A DNA stretch of 64,000 bases from JASLBX01 sp035762665 (GTDB lineage Bacteria; Actinomycetota; Actinomycetes; Jiangellales; Jiangellaceae). The stretch lies in assembly GCA_035762665.1 (NCBI GenBank), contig DASTNZ010000040.1:1-64000 (forward strand). Direction: 5' to 3'. The position numbers were made by a program, and so were the translations under genes. The notes under the pieces were generated by a model. It ran no database searches, was not told the DNA's origin, and saw only the letters and a list, made by a program, of their open reading frames with translations. Shown piece by piece: positions 18,085-27,599 of this stretch (position 1 is the first letter of the stretch; each line of letters starts with the position of its first letter).

Positions 18085-19686
18085 TCAGGCGTTGACCTGT
18101 ACCGGTGTGGCGGCGACGGACTCCTGGCCGGTGGTGTCGTCCGCATCCAGGTGCTCCGACACCGGTCGCAGGTGTCGCAGGGTTGCGACGGCGATCCCGG
18201 CCAAGACCACGGCGCTCACTCCGGCGAGGGCCGACGTCACGTGCATGCCGTGGACGAACGCCTCGTGCGCGGCGGCCATCACGGTCGCCGCCAGCTCAGT
18301 CGGCAGTGCGCCCGACGCGATGGCGGCGCCACCCAGGGTGTCCTGCGCCGTCGCCATCTGATCGGCCAGGAGCACCGAATCAAGGGTCCGCCCGAGGTCA
18401 CCTCGGTAGATGGCGACTCCGAGGCTGCCGAGTATCGAGATGCCCAGCGCGCCGCCGAACTCGGCGCCGGTCTCCGAGATGCCCGATGCCGCGCCGGCCC
18501 GCTCCGGTGGGGCGGAACCCACGATGAGCTCGGTCGTCAGGCCGAAGACGGGGGCGAGGCCAATCGATATGATCAACGACGAGACCACGACGAGCGCCAG
18601 GCCGCTGGACGCGGACACCTGAGTCAGCAGGCCGAGCCCCACCGCGGCCAGGGCGAGCCCACCGGCGATCACGGTGGCCGGCCGGAACACCTGGACGATC
18701 CGGGGCCCGAGCTGAGAGCCGACGATGAACCCGAGGCCGGCAGGCATCGACCACACGCCGGCCTGCAACGGTGACAGCCCGAGCACCAACTGCAGGTATT
18801 GGGCGACGAACAGGAAGTAGCCGAAAGCGACGAACAACCCGAGGACGTTGATCGCCAACGCGGATCTGAAAGCGGAAACCCGGAAGAGCCGCAGGTCGAT
18901 CATCGGGTCCGGGTGTGTCAGCTGCCGGCGGGCGAATGCCACGGCAACTGTGAGCCCTACCAGGATAGAGAGCGCGGCTACGCCATCGAACCCGTCCTGG
19001 GCCACTCGCTTGAGGCCATAGATCGCCGAAAGTACTGCAATCAGCGACATGCCCGCGCTCACCAGGTCGAGCCGGCCGGCGTTCGGGTCGCGGTATTCGG
19101 GCAGCACGATCGGGCCGAGCACGAGTAGAACCGCCATGACGGGGATAGCGAGCAGGAAGACCGATCCCCACCAGAACGACTCAAGCAGGATGCCGCCGAA
19201 AACCGGGCCGACCGCCCCACCGGCCGAGAACGCGCCGATCCAGATGCCGATGGCGATGGACCGTTGCCGAGCGTCGCGGAACATGTTGAAGATCAACGAC
19301 AGCGTGGAGGGCGCGAGCGTGGCGCCGGCGATCCCGAGCAGGGCCCGGCTGACCATCAGCATCCCGGGTGAGGTGGAGAACGCGGCCAGCAGGGACACCG
19401 CACCGAACGCCCCCGCCCCGAGCAGTAGCAGCCGGCGCCGGCCGATCCGGTCTCCCAACGTGCCCATCGTGATCAAGCACCCGGCGACCATAAAGCCGTA
19501 AATGTCAATGATCCAGAGCAGTTCGACGCTGCTTGGCTGCAAATCCGCACTGATCATCGGGACCGCCAGGTGCAGGACCGTCATGTCCATCGCGTACAGC
19601 AGGCAAGCCAGGGCTAGAACGGTGAGCCCTACCCATTCACGTCGGCCGGCACGCTGGTCGACCCCGGCACCCGTCGAGTCGTACAC
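18085..19686 (-). CDS. MFS drug exporter, DHA2 (14-helix, EmrB/QacA) family
   Basis: The 533-residue protein starts at GTG 19686 (VYDSTGAGVDQRAG), chosen for AAAGGAATTACC just upstream. Motif A is GTLGDRIGRRRLL between helices 2 and 3, and the DHA2 antiporter motif region (ALLGIAGATLAPSTLSLI) is clear. About 14 transmembrane helices fit the length. It is transcribed away from a DrrAB-like ABC exporter, so the locus carries two export systems. No regulator gene is adjacent. Confidence 0.9.
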   Translation of the reverse strand: MYDSTGAGVDQRAGRREWVGLTVLALACLLYAMDMTVLHLAVPMISADLQPSSVELLWIIDIYGFMVAGCLITMGTLGDRIGRRRLLLLGAGAFGAVSLLAAFSTSPGMLMVSRALLGIAGATLAPSTLSLIFNMFRDARQRSIAIGIWIGAFSAGGAVGPVFGGILLESFWWGSVFLLAIPVMAVLLVLGPIVLPEYRDPNAGRLDLVSAGMSLIAVLSAIYGLKRVAQDGFDGVAALSILVGLTVAVAFARRQLTHPDPMIDLRLFRVSAFRSALAINVLGLFVAFGYFLFVAQYLQLVLGLSPLQAGVWSMPAGLGFIVGSQLGPRIVQVFRPATVIAGGLALAAVGLGLLTQVSASSGLALVVVSSLIISIGLAPVFGLTTELIVGSAPPERAGAASGISETGAEFGGALGISILGSLGVAIYRGDLGRTLDSVLLADQMATAQDTLGGAAIASGALPTELAATVMAAAHEAFVHGMHVTSALAGVSAVVLAGIAVATLRHLRPVSEHLDADDTTGQESVAATPVQVNA

Positions 19687-19774
19687 GGTAATTCCTTTCT
19701 CGAAATCGGCTGTTCGAGTGGTTAGACCCGGCAGGTGTCGAGAACTCATCGCCGGCTCGGATCGGCCGGCTGGT

Positions 19775-19852
19775 TGTACTGAGCTACGCCACAGGTGACG
19801 ATCCGCCGGAATCATCGATCGATGAGTTACGGCAGGCGGATTGGTCAGTACA
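19775..19852. promoter_or_regulatory. Palindromes between divergent MFS and ABC exporter genes
   Basis: A perfect 14-bp palindrome TCATCGATCGATGA sits at 19812-19825. It is flanked by an outer inverted pair TGTACTGA (19775-19782) and TCAGTACA (19845-19852). The position between two divergent export genes makes these likely operator sites for a regulator encoded elsewhere. Confidence 0.4.
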
Positions 19853-19941
19853 GGTGGAGGCTCCGTGTCAGCGCCGGCTCGGGAATGTCAGTGCCGGTCG
19901 GCATGCTGGACCTTGCAGGCACGCACAGACGGGAGAAAGTA

Positions 19942-20910
19942 GTGACTGATCACGCGATCCGGGCCGAGGGGCTGGTCAAGCGCTTCGGCGAGACGACCGC
20001 TCTCGACGGCGTCGATCTCCGCGTGCAGACGGGCACAGTGCTCGGCTTGCTCGGCCCGAACGGCGCCGGCAAGACGACCGCCGTACGTGTATTGAGCACG
20101 CTGATCCGTCCGGACGCCGGGCGGGCCACAGTCGGCGGATACGACGTGCTGACCGAAGCCCACCGCGTCCGGCAGCTCATCGGCCTGACAGGGCAGTACG
20201 CGGCAGTCGACGAGATGTTGACCGGTGCCGAGAACCTGTTGCTCATCGGGCGGTTGCTCGGTATTCCCAAGGCGGATGCAAAGCAGCGCGCCGCGGAGCT
20301 GTTAACGCAATTCGACCTGACCGAGGCCGCCGATCGGGCGGCCAAGACCTACTCCGGCGGGATGCGGCGGCGGCTCGACCTGGCCGCGAGCCTGGTCGGG
20401 CGCCCGCCGCTGCTGTACCTCGACGAGCCAACGACGGGCCTGGACCCGCGGGCCCGCATTGAGCTGTGGAATGTCATCCGCGGCATGGTGTCGGGCGGAG
20501 TCAGCGTTCTGCTCACCACCCAGTACCTCGATGAGGCGGACGAACTGGCCGACGAGATCACGGTCATCGACCACGGCAGGGTCATCGCCACGGGTACTCC
20601 GGACGAACTCAAGGCCAAGACCGGTTCGCAGTCGCTGGCAGTTCGGCCCGAAGATGAGTCGCACGTGCCGATCGTCAGGTCGGTCGTCGGTGAGCTGGCA
20701 AATGCCACGCCGGAAATCGATGGCACCCGCATCACGGCACCCGTTTCCGATCCGACATTGCTGCCCGCGGTGGTCCGGCGGCTCGACGAGGCGGGCGTTG
20801 TGGTCACCGAGCTCACGCTGCGGAGTGCCACGTTGAACGAGGTGTTCCTGTCGCTTACCGGCCACCCGGCTGAGGACGGGGACGACACCAACAGTGAAGG
20901 GACGCAATGA
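19942..20910 (+). CDS. Daunorubicin-resistance-type ABC transporter ATP-binding protein (DrrA-like)
   Basis: The 322-residue ATPase starts at GTG 19942 (VTDHAIRAEGLVKRFGETTA). It shows Walker A GPNGAGKTTA, signature YSGGMRRRLDLAASL, Walker B LLYLDEPTTGLDPRAR and a His switch region. The C-terminal DUF4162-like part typical of DrrA exporters follows (about 230-310). Its stop overlaps the next ATG. With the downstream permease it should export a hydrophobic compound. Confidence 0.92.
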   Translation: MTDHAIRAEGLVKRFGETTALDGVDLRVQTGTVLGLLGPNGAGKTTAVRVLSTLIRPDAGRATVGGYDVLTEAHRVRQLIGLTGQYAAVDEMLTGAENLLLIGRLLGIPKADAKQRAAELLTQFDLTEAADRAAKTYSGGMRRRLDLAASLVGRPPLLYLDEPTTGLDPRARIELWNVIRGMVSGGVSVLLTTQYLDEADELADEITVIDHGRVIATGTPDELKAKTGSQSLAVRPEDESHVPIVRSVVGELANATPEIDGTRITAPVSDPTLLPAVVRRLDEAGVVVTELTLRSATLNEVFLSLTGHPAEDGDDTNSEGTQ

Positions 20911-21725
20911 TGACGACCGCAACGATCGCGGCACCGGCCGCCCGAGAGCTGAGCCACCGAGTCAGTCCGGCCGAAGGTCTTCGCCAAACCATGACTCTCG
21001 CTTGGCGCACGATCGTGCAGGTCCGCCATAACCCGTGGGAACTCGGTGACTTCAGCTTCCAGCCGATCCTGTTCGTCCTGATGTTCAACTTCGTGTTCGG
21101 CGGCGCCATCGCGGGCTCACCAGACGGGTACCTGCCCTATCTGCTGCCCGGCATCATCGTGATGAACATGCTGTTCGTCACGATGTATGTCGGCACGGGG
21201 CTGAACACAGACGTCACCAAGGGTGTCTTCGACCGGCTGCGCTCCCTGCCGATCGCGCGGTGGTCGCCTTTGGCCGGGCGGATAATCGCCGACCAGGTCA
21301 AGCAGGCATGGTCGATCTTCCTCATCGTGGCCATCGGTGTGCTGCTTGGTTTCCGGTTCCAGACCAACGCGCTCTCGGTGCTGGCGGCCGTGGCACTGCT
21401 GTTGCTGTTCGCTCTGGCGTTCTCGTGGGTGTCGGTGTTCGTCGGCATGATGGCGCGAGACCCGGAGCAGGTGCAGATGGTCGGCTTCACCGCCTTGTTC
21501 CCGATCACGTTCGTCAGCAACGCATTCGTGCCTGCCGAGACCATGCCCAGCTGGCTTGAGGGATTCGTCAACGTCAACCCGGTGAGCCACCTGGCCGATG
21601 CGACACGCGGACTCATGCTCGGCGGGCCGGTTGCCGAACCGGCTACCTGGTCGTTGCTCTGGGCGGCAGGAATCGTGCTGGTATTTGCGCCGCTGTCGGT
21701 CTGGGCGTTCAAGCGGCGAGTGTAA
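20907..21725 (+). CDS. ABC-2 type permease (DrrB-like)
   Basis: The 272-residue permease has about six membrane helices. It has the ABC-2 features YLPYLLPGIIVMNMLF and KGVFDRLRSLPIARWSP, and a late NPVSHLADATRGLMLGG motif common in DrrB proteins. It starts with two consecutive ATGs overlapping the end of the ATPase gene, so either could be used. It works with the ATPase as a half-size exporter dimer. Confidence 0.92.
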   Translation: MMTTATIAAPAARELSHRVSPAEGLRQTMTLAWRTIVQVRHNPWELGDFSFQPILFVLMFNFVFGGAIAGSPDGYLPYLLPGIIVMNMLFVTMYVGTGLNTDVTKGVFDRLRSLPIARWSPLAGRIIADQVKQAWSIFLIVAIGVLLGFRFQTNALSVLAAVALLLLFALAFSWVSVFVGMMARDPEQVQMVGFTALFPITFVSNAFVPAETMPSWLEGFVNVNPVSHLADATRGLMLGGPVAEPATWSLLWAAGIVLVFAPLSVWAFKRRV

Positions 21726-21783
21726 GCCGGGCGAGTTCACTCGCCTGGTCGCGAGATCCCGCCAAGCGGCTGCGCTCGTTCGC

Positions 21784-21807
21784 CTCGGCGAACCTCGACT
21801 CGCCGAG
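21784..21807. terminator. Possible terminator between DrrB-like and DinB-like genes
   Basis: CTCGGCGA at 21784-21791 and its complement at 21800-21807 form an 8-bp stem with an 8-nt loop. A second small hairpin (GGCGA/TCGCC) begins right after the permease stop. The genes converge here. Confidence 0.4.
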
Positions 21808-21899
21808 AGCGGCGCGTGCGGCCGCTTCGACCGGCTGCGTCGGCTGGCGCCGGGATGTGCGCGCGCAGCTCGACGCTAGTACGGATGCGCGCTACTCGT

Positions 21900-22418
21900 T
21901 CACTCGTCACGCTGCCGCTCGAACAGGCCGCGGACGTACTGTGCCTGGCCGGCGTGCTGCATGCAGTCGTTGACGACGCTGACCAGCCGGACGCCGACAG
22001 TCACCGGCGGGTCGAACGACCGGTCGACAACCCTGTCGAGCTCGTCCGGATTGACGGTCGTCAGGTACTCGATGGTCCGATCCGCCACCGCATCGTGGTA
22101 GCCGAGCAGGGATGCGGGCGTGGCCGGACGGATCGCGGCCACTTGCTCGGACGTGTGGCCAAATCCAGTGTCATGCAGGTCGCCGGTGAAACCGAGCTGC
22201 TCGGCCCAGGGTCCGTTGTGCCACATCTGGACCCGCCCCGCGATCTCTGAAACGTGGTCGTCCTGGATCCGGGTCAGGTGCCAGACGAGCCAGGCGATGG
22301 AGTTGGCGTCCGCGTCCGGCCGGTAGGCTAGGCCGGCCGCGTCCAGCCCGTCGGCCGCCCTGTGCACGTCCTCACGGATCCGGCCGAACGCGTCGATAAG
22401 GATGTCCGAGGTGTCCAC
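21900..22418 (-). CDS. DinB-fold (DUF664 / mycothiol-dependent transferase-like) protein
   Basis: The 172-residue helical bundle protein has His residues placed for a metal site in WLVWHLTRIQDDHV and DCMQHAGQAQY, as in DinB/MDMPI-like proteins. I prefer the GTG at 22418 (VDTSDILIDAFG); an ATG 39 nt upstream adds a tail not usual for the family, and neither start has a strong ribosome site. Relatives use mycothiol or act on small thiol conjugates, but the substrate here is unknown. Confidence 0.75.
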   Translation of the reverse strand: MDTSDILIDAFGRIREDVHRAADGLDAAGLAYRPDADANSIAWLVWHLTRIQDDHVSEIAGRVQMWHNGPWAEQLGFTGDLHDTGFGHTSEQVAAIRPATPASLLGYHDAVADRTIEYLTTVNPDELDRVVDRSFDPPVTVGVRLVSVVNDCMQHAGQAQYVRGLFERQRDE

Positions 22419-22504
22419 GGGCCCCACTCTCTCACTCCGGAGGTGACTGTCTACCACGCCGGGCCGGCCGTCAGGGCGAACGCAAGCCTGGTACTGCCGC
22501 TGCG

Positions 22505-23713
22505 CTAGTGAAGGTGCTGTTCGGCGCGCTCAGCGAGCGATTCGCCGATCGCGAGCGACGCGGTGGCTGCGGGAGAGGGCGCACTCAACACGTGCACGAC
22601 CGGGCCGTGTTCCCGGATCAGGAAATCGTCCACGAGCCGGCCGTCGCGAAGCATGGCCTGGGCCCGGATGCCGGCCGGTCCACGCTTGAGGTGGTGGGCG
22701 TCGACGCCAGGCAAATACTGGGCGACCGCATGGGCGTACGAGCGTCGCGACAGCTCGTGGGCGAGTTCGGGCCAGGCGGCCCCGGCATGCCGGGCGGCGA
22801 ACCGCCACAGCCCGCCGTACAGCAGGGCCGCCCGGGCGTCGCGCAGGTTGACGGAGGCGCGACCCCGCCCCTCCCGGTGCAGCGTGAGGAAGGCGTTGGG
22901 CCCGGCCCATACGGACCCGTCGATGCGCCTGGTGACGTGTACCCCGAGGAACGGGAATCGCGGGTCGGGTACAGGATAGACGTTGCCGCGGACGGCGTCG
23001 GCGACCGGGCCCGTGACCTCGTACCAGCTTCCGCGGAAGGGCACGATCCTGGCGTCGCCGGCCGCGTCACCGGCCAGCCGATCCGCCTGCACGCCTGCGC
23101 AGCAGATCGCGGCTCGTGCTCGAAGCACCCCTCGGGCCCCGCGGACCTCGAGCCCTGCGTTTCCGGTGGGCTCGACCTCGGACACCGGCCAGCTCAGCGT
23201 GACGGCGCCGCCAGCATCGACCACGTCGGCGGCAAGCGCCCTACAAACCGCGGTGAAGTCGATAACCGCTGTAGTCGGCGACCACAGCGCCGCGACGCCG
23301 CGAACTGTGGGCTCACGCTCGCGCAACTCGGCGGCGTCGATGAGCCGAGCGCCCGGGACGCCGTTCGCGGCCGACCGCTCCGCCAGGGCGTGCAGGCGGT
23401 CGAGCTCAGTGGGGCTTGTCGCGATCACCACTTTGCCGTTGGTCAGAACGGGAATGCCTCGGTCGGCCGCATACTTCTCCAACTGCTGCTTGCCGCGCCG
23501 ACACAGCTGGGCCTTCAACGAGCCGGGTGCGTAGTAGATGCCGGCATGCAGCACCCCCGAGTTGTGGCTGCTTTGATGGCGGGCCAAGTCGGGTTCCTTG
23601 TCGACCACGACAACTCGCAGGCCGGGCCGTCGGCGAACTAGCTGCCAGGCAGTGGCAAGGCCGACGATGCCGGCCCCGACGATCGCAACGTCGCACCGTT
23701 CGTCTGCTGTCAT
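22505..23713 (-). CDS. lhgO: L-2-hydroxyglutarate oxidase
   Basis: The 402-residue FAD oxidoreductase of the DAO family has the nucleotide motif VAIVGAGIVGLATAW at residues 9-23. The LhgO-type segments DLARHQSSHNSGVLHAGIYY, IPVLTNGKVVIA and RFPFLGVHVTRRIDG are present, and length and order match LhgO (YgaF). The enzyme oxidises L-2-hydroxyglutarate to 2-oxoglutarate and passes electrons to the membrane quinone pool. It is followed, on the same strand after about 100 bp, by no gene of lysine/glutarate breakdown, so its local role is unclear. Confidence 0.88.
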   Translation of the reverse strand: MTADERCDVAIVGAGIVGLATAWQLVRRRPGLRVVVVDKEPDLARHQSSHNSGVLHAGIYYAPGSLKAQLCRRGKQQLEKYAADRGIPVLTNGKVVIATSPTELDRLHALAERSAANGVPGARLIDAAELREREPTVRGVAALWSPTTAVIDFTAVCRALAADVVDAGGAVTLSWPVSEVEPTGNAGLEVRGARGVLRARAAICCAGVQADRLAGDAAGDARIVPFRGSWYEVTGPVADAVRGNVYPVPDPRFPFLGVHVTRRIDGSVWAGPNAFLTLHREGRGRASVNLRDARAALLYGGLWRFAARHAGAAWPELAHELSRRSYAHAVAQYLPGVDAHHLKRGPAGIRAQAMLRDGRLVDDFLIREHGPVVHVLSAPSPAATASLAIGESLAERAEQHLH

Positions 23714-23820
23714 GGCTTGCGGCCGTTCCGGCCCAGGTATCGCGGGTGCACGTCGTGGAGGCTACTGCACGTCAATGGCGGTTCGGTTCTCGCGGTTCAT
23801 CCGGTCGACGTCGGTCATGC

Positions 23821-25320
23821 TCAGCTCTGGGTTGGGAAGCCGAGGTCGACGCCGCCATGCGACGGGTCGAGCCAGCGGGACGTGACAACCTTCCCGCGGG
23901 TGAAGAAGTGCACGCCCTCGATCCCGTGCGCGTGGCTGTCGCCGAACAGCGAGTTCTTCCACCCGCCGAAGGAGTAGTAGGCCATCGGCACCGGGATCGG
24001 TACGTTCACGCCGACCATGCCCACCTGCACCTCGTTGACGAACCGCCGGGCGGCGCCGCCGTCGTTCGTGAAGATGGCCGTCCCGTTGCCGTGGGGGTTG
24101 TCGTTGACCAACTCCAGCGCCGCGTCGTAGCTGGGCGCCCGCAATACCGACAGCACAGGCCCGAAGATCTCGTCGGTGTACACCGACATGGCAGGAGTCA
24201 CGTGATCGAGCAACGACGGGCCGAGCCAGAATCCGCCTGGTTCGCCGTCGGGCTCTACCGTGCGGCCGTCCACGACCAGCGACGCGCCATCGGTCGTACC
24301 GGCGTCCAGGTAGGAGGCGACCCGGTCGCGGTGGGCGCCGGTGACAAGTGGGCCCATGTCACACCCTCGGCGGCCGTCTCCTGTCCGGATCTTGCCAATT
24401 CGCGCGGTGATCGCGTCCACAAGTGCGTCGCCGATCGGATCGATGGCGACGACGGCAGAGATGGCCATGCAGCGCTCGCCAGCCGAACCGAAACCGGCCG
24501 ACACCGCGGCGTCTGCGGCCAGGTCGAGGTCGGCATCCGGCAACACGATCATGTGGTTCTTCGCCCCGCCTAGGGCCTGAACCCGCTTGCCGGTGGACGT
24601 CCCCGTCTCGTAGACGTATCGAGCGACGGGGGTCGAGCCGACGAAGGACACCGAGGCGATATCCGGGTGGGTCAGCAGTGCGTCCACGGCCTCCTTGTCG
24701 CCGTGCACGACGTTGAAGACGCCCGGCGGCAAGCCGGCTTCCGCCCACAGGTGGGCCATGAACAATGCTGCGGACGGGTCCTTCTCAGACGGCTTGAGCA
24801 CGACCGCATTGCCGCAGGCGATCGCGATTGGGAAGAACCACATCGGCACCATAACCGGGAAGTTGAAGGGCGAGATGATCGCCGCGATACCGACCGGCTG
24901 GCGAATCGAGTAGGAATCCACCCGGGTCGAAACGTTCTCGGAGTACCCGCCCTTGAGCAGGTGGGGAATGCCGCAGGCGAACTCCACGACTTCGAGGCCC
25001 CGCTGGACTTCGCCGGCGGCGTCGGAGAGCACCTTGCCGTGCTCCGCTGTGATGATCTCCGCGAGTTCATACTTATGGGCCGCGACCAGTTCGCGGAAGC
25101 GGAACAGCACGGACGCGCGAGCGGATAGCGACGTGGACCGCCACGACTCGAATGCGCGGCCGGCGGCCGTCACGGCCTCGTCCACGACCTCCTTGGTAGC
25201 GAAGTCGACGTGGGCTCGGACCGCGCCGAGGGCAGGGTTGAACACCTCGCCAGTGCGCTCGGCCGTCCCACCGTGCTGCTTGCCGTTGATCCAGTGCGTC
25301 ACCCGTGCCGGTTCTGTCAT
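23821..25320 (-). CDS. mmsA: CoA-acylating methylmalonate/malonate-semialdehyde dehydrogenase
   Basis: The 499-residue ALDH-family enzyme starts at MTEPARVTHWINGK. I chose the ATG at 25320; the longer frame adds residues foreign to the family. The catalytic Cys lies in GSAGERCMAIS, and NFPVMVPMWFFPIAIACGN and the C-terminal YYSFGGWKNSLFGDSHAHG are typical of MmsA/IolA. It turns methylmalonate or malonate semialdehyde plus CoA and NAD into propionyl- or acetyl-CoA and CO2. Malonate semialdehyde is an end product of pyrimidine, beta-alanine or inositol breakdown, which may tie it to the catabolic island that follows. No clear ribosome site precedes the ATG, so a leaderless transcript is possible. 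Confidence 0.92.
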   Translation of the reverse strand: MTEPARVTHWINGKQHGGTAERTGEVFNPALGAVRAHVDFATKEVVDEAVTAAGRAFESWRSTSLSARASVLFRFRELVAAHKYELAEIITAEHGKVLSDAAGEVQRGLEVVEFACGIPHLLKGGYSENVSTRVDSYSIRQPVGIAAIISPFNFPVMVPMWFFPIAIACGNAVVLKPSEKDPSAALFMAHLWAEAGLPPGVFNVVHGDKEAVDALLTHPDIASVSFVGSTPVARYVYETGTSTGKRVQALGGAKNHMIVLPDADLDLAADAAVSAGFGSAGERCMAISAVVAIDPIGDALVDAITARIGKIRTGDGRRGCDMGPLVTGAHRDRVASYLDAGTTDGASLVVDGRTVEPDGEPGGFWLGPSLLDHVTPAMSVYTDEIFGPVLSVLRAPSYDAALELVNDNPHGNGTAIFTNDGGAARRFVNEVQVGMVGVNVPIPVPMAYYSFGGWKNSLFGDSHAHGIEGVHFFTRGKVVTSRWLDPSHGGVDLGFPTQS

Positions 25321-25569
25321 GAATCGAGTGTGCGGCCCGTGGTATGAGGAGGGCAAACTGGCCAACCGTAAGGGCGACGTCGCGCGCGTCTTTACACTCT
25401 GTCGACCCAGTGCCCGCCGCGAAACGATCACGTGACCTGTACCCGATCTGACCTAGGCCCACGAAGGGAGTTAACACCTGATCGTCGATTCGTGACCTAC
25501 CACCGAATCGCTTGCCGCCGCCATCCGTACCGCCGTGAATCCGACAACCACTGAGGAGGACGAACTGCC

Positions 25570-26769
25570 GTGACGCCATTCACTGTCGACGAGACCGGCC
25601 TGATCGAATTCACCCGCGACCTGATCCGAACTCGCAGTGTGCACGAGCCGGAACTCGGCCGGGCGGAGGAGGAGGCGGCGGCACTGGTCGCGGCCAAGAT
25701 GCGCGAGTTCGGCTGGCTACCCGAGATCACGGAGGTCGCTCCCGGACGGCCCAACGTGGTCGCGGTAGTGGACGGCGGTGGCGGGCGTGGGCGGACCCTC
25801 GCGTTCGAAGGCCACACCGATGTCGTGACCGAAGGGGACCTGGACAGTTGGACCGTCGACCCGTACGCCGCGGAGATGCGGAACGGGCGCATCTACGGGC
25901 GCGGTGCCGCCGACATGAAGTCGGGTCTGGCCGCGATGATCTACGCGGTCCGGGCACTCCAGCAGGCCGGCCCGTTCCCGGGCCGGGTGAAGGTGTGCGT
26001 GCTGGTGGACGAGGAGGGCCTGATGCTGGGTGCCAAGCACTTCTCGGCGTCGGATGCGGCGCAAGATGTCGACGGGGCGATCATCTGTGAACCGGAGGAG
26101 GGCGAGATCTGTGTCGCCGCCAAGGGCGCGATCCGTCTGCGCATCGACCTAGCAGGGAAGATGGCCCATGGCGCCATGCCGCAGCATGCGCGCAACCCGA
26201 TCGCGACTGCTAGTGCCTTGGTCCTCGCCCTGGCCGAATACGAGCGGCAGGCGCAGGCCGAGGTCGGTAGCCACGAGCACCTGGGTTTGCCGTACCTGAC
26301 GCCGACTGTGCTCGCCGCCGGGTCGGCCGATCAGATCAACGTGATCCCAGCGGCGGCGCGCGTGTTCATCGACGTCCGCACGACGCCCGCAAGCGACCAC
26401 GACGCGCTGATCGCCGACGTGACAAAGCTGGCCGAAGCCGCCGGTGCGGTCGATGGCGTCTCTGCGGCGGTCTCCGTGGTGGACAACCGTCCGTCGGTCG
26501 AGGTGCCCATCACCGACCCTGTCGTGGCAGCACTAGCCGCCGCGCACGAGGCGGTCACGGGAGAGCCGGCCCGGTACGGCGGAGTCCCGGGAGCCACGGA
26601 CGGCACCATCTTGACCCGGGACGCAGGAATACCGACCGTGGTCTACGGCCCCGGAGGGAAGTGGATTGCCCACCAGGCCGACGAGTTCGTCGAGGTGGCC
26701 GACATCATCCGCTGCGCTCAGGTCTACGCATACGCGGCGGACATCTACTTGCGGCCGAGCTCGGCATGA
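25570..26769 (+). CDS. M20 family metallo-amidohydrolase (ArgE/DapE-like)
   Basis: The 399-residue protein starts at GTG 25570, with GAGGAGG upstream. Zinc-site motifs are EGHTDVV, GRGAADMKSG, DEEGLM and the late HQADEFVEV. The inserted dimerisation domain begins around IRLRIDLAGKMAHGAMPQH. The family hydrolyses amide bonds of small N-acyl or N-carbamoyl compounds (acetylornithine, succinyl-diaminopimelate, carbamoyl amino acids). It begins the run of plus-strand genes leading into the ureide cluster, so an N-carbamoyl or amide intermediate is a fair guess. Confidence 0.88.
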   Translation: MTPFTVDETGLIEFTRDLIRTRSVHEPELGRAEEEAAALVAAKMREFGWLPEITEVAPGRPNVVAVVDGGGGRGRTLAFEGHTDVVTEGDLDSWTVDPYAAEMRNGRIYGRGAADMKSGLAAMIYAVRALQQAGPFPGRVKVCVLVDEEGLMLGAKHFSASDAAQDVDGAIICEPEEGEICVAAKGAIRLRIDLAGKMAHGAMPQHARNPIATASALVLALAEYERQAQAEVGSHEHLGLPYLTPTVLAAGSADQINVIPAAARVFIDVRTTPASDHDALIADVTKLAEAAGAVDGVSAAVSVVDNRPSVEVPITDPVVAALAAAHEAVTGEPARYGGVPGATDGTILTRDAGIPTVVYGPGGKWIAHQADEFVEVADIIRCAQVYAYAADIYLRPSSA

Positions 26770-26805
26770 CCCGAGCCTGGGATGAGCAAACACCAAGGGA
26801 GCAGC

Positions 26806-27576
26806 ATGGACTACGCGGATCTGTTTCGTCTCGACGGCCGGCGTGCCGTCGTAGTTGGCGGCGGCAGTGGCATCGGCCGGGAGGCGGCGCGGGCACTGGC
26901 CGCACACGGTGCCGAGGTTGTCGCGGCCGATCTGAACGAGGCTGCCGCCAAAGAGACCGTGGAACCCCTCGGCACCGGAGGGATGGCCTACCGCCTGGAC
27001 GTGCTCGACCAGGCGGCGATCGCTCGGGCTGCCGCCGACCTGGCGCCGGTCGACGTGCTGGTGTTCACCCCGGCGGTGAACGTCCGCAAGCGGCTGCTCG
27101 ACTATTCCCGCGACGAGTTCGACAGAGTCGTCTCGCTCAACCTACGCGCCGCGTTCGACCTGGTCAGGGCCTTCGCCGGGCCGATGGCCGATCGTCGCTC
27201 GGGATCGATCATCGGGTTTGCGTCCATCCGGGCGGTCACCGTCGAGCCCGGCCAGGGCGTGTACGCCGCGACCAAGGCGGGCTTGGTGCAGCTCATGCGC
27301 ACGGCCGCAGCTGAATTTGGCCCGTCCGGGGTGCGGGTCAATGTGGTCGCACCCGGGGTGGTCGACACGCGGCTGACGGCGCCCATCAAAGCCAATCAGG
27401 AGTGGTACGACGCGTACGCCGCCAAGAGTGCGCTCGGCCGGTGGGCCCAACCGCAGGAGATGGCCGGCGCGGTGCTGTATCTCGCGTCGGACGCCGCGAG
27501 CTTTGTCACCGGAACCGTCCTGATGGTCGACGGTGGATGGACGGCGATCGACGGACGTTTCGAACCGCCTCATTGA
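26806..27576 (+). CDS. Short-chain dehydrogenase/reductase
   Basis: The 256-residue Rossmann protein starts at MDYADLFRLDGRRAV, chosen for AAGGGA six bases before the ATG at 26806. The coenzyme motif is GGGSGIGREAAR, and the catalytic set is in GSIIGFASI and YAATKAGL. The C-terminal PQEMAGAVLYLASD...TGTVLMVDGGW is the classical SDR end. The substrate is unknown. It lies 36 bp after the M20 gene and 23 bp before the DUF2877 gene, so the three are probably one transcript. Confidence 0.9.
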   Translation: MDYADLFRLDGRRAVVVGGGSGIGREAARALAAHGAEVVAADLNEAAAKETVEPLGTGGMAYRLDVLDQAAIARAAADLAPVDVLVFTPAVNVRKRLLDYSRDEFDRVVSLNLRAAFDLVRAFAGPMADRRSGSIIGFASIRAVTVEPGQGVYAATKAGLVQLMRTAAAEFGPSGVRVNVVAPGVVDTRLTAPIKANQEWYDAYAAKSALGRWAQPQEMAGAVLYLASDAASFVTGTVLMVDGGWTAIDGRFEPPH

Positions 27577-27599
27577 CCGTCAGCAGACCAGGAGGTTCC

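Noticed and set aside
27402..27599. Upstream extension of the DUF2877 protein
   Set aside because: It overlaps the SDR gene in another frame; the ATG at 27600 has AGGAGG just upstream.
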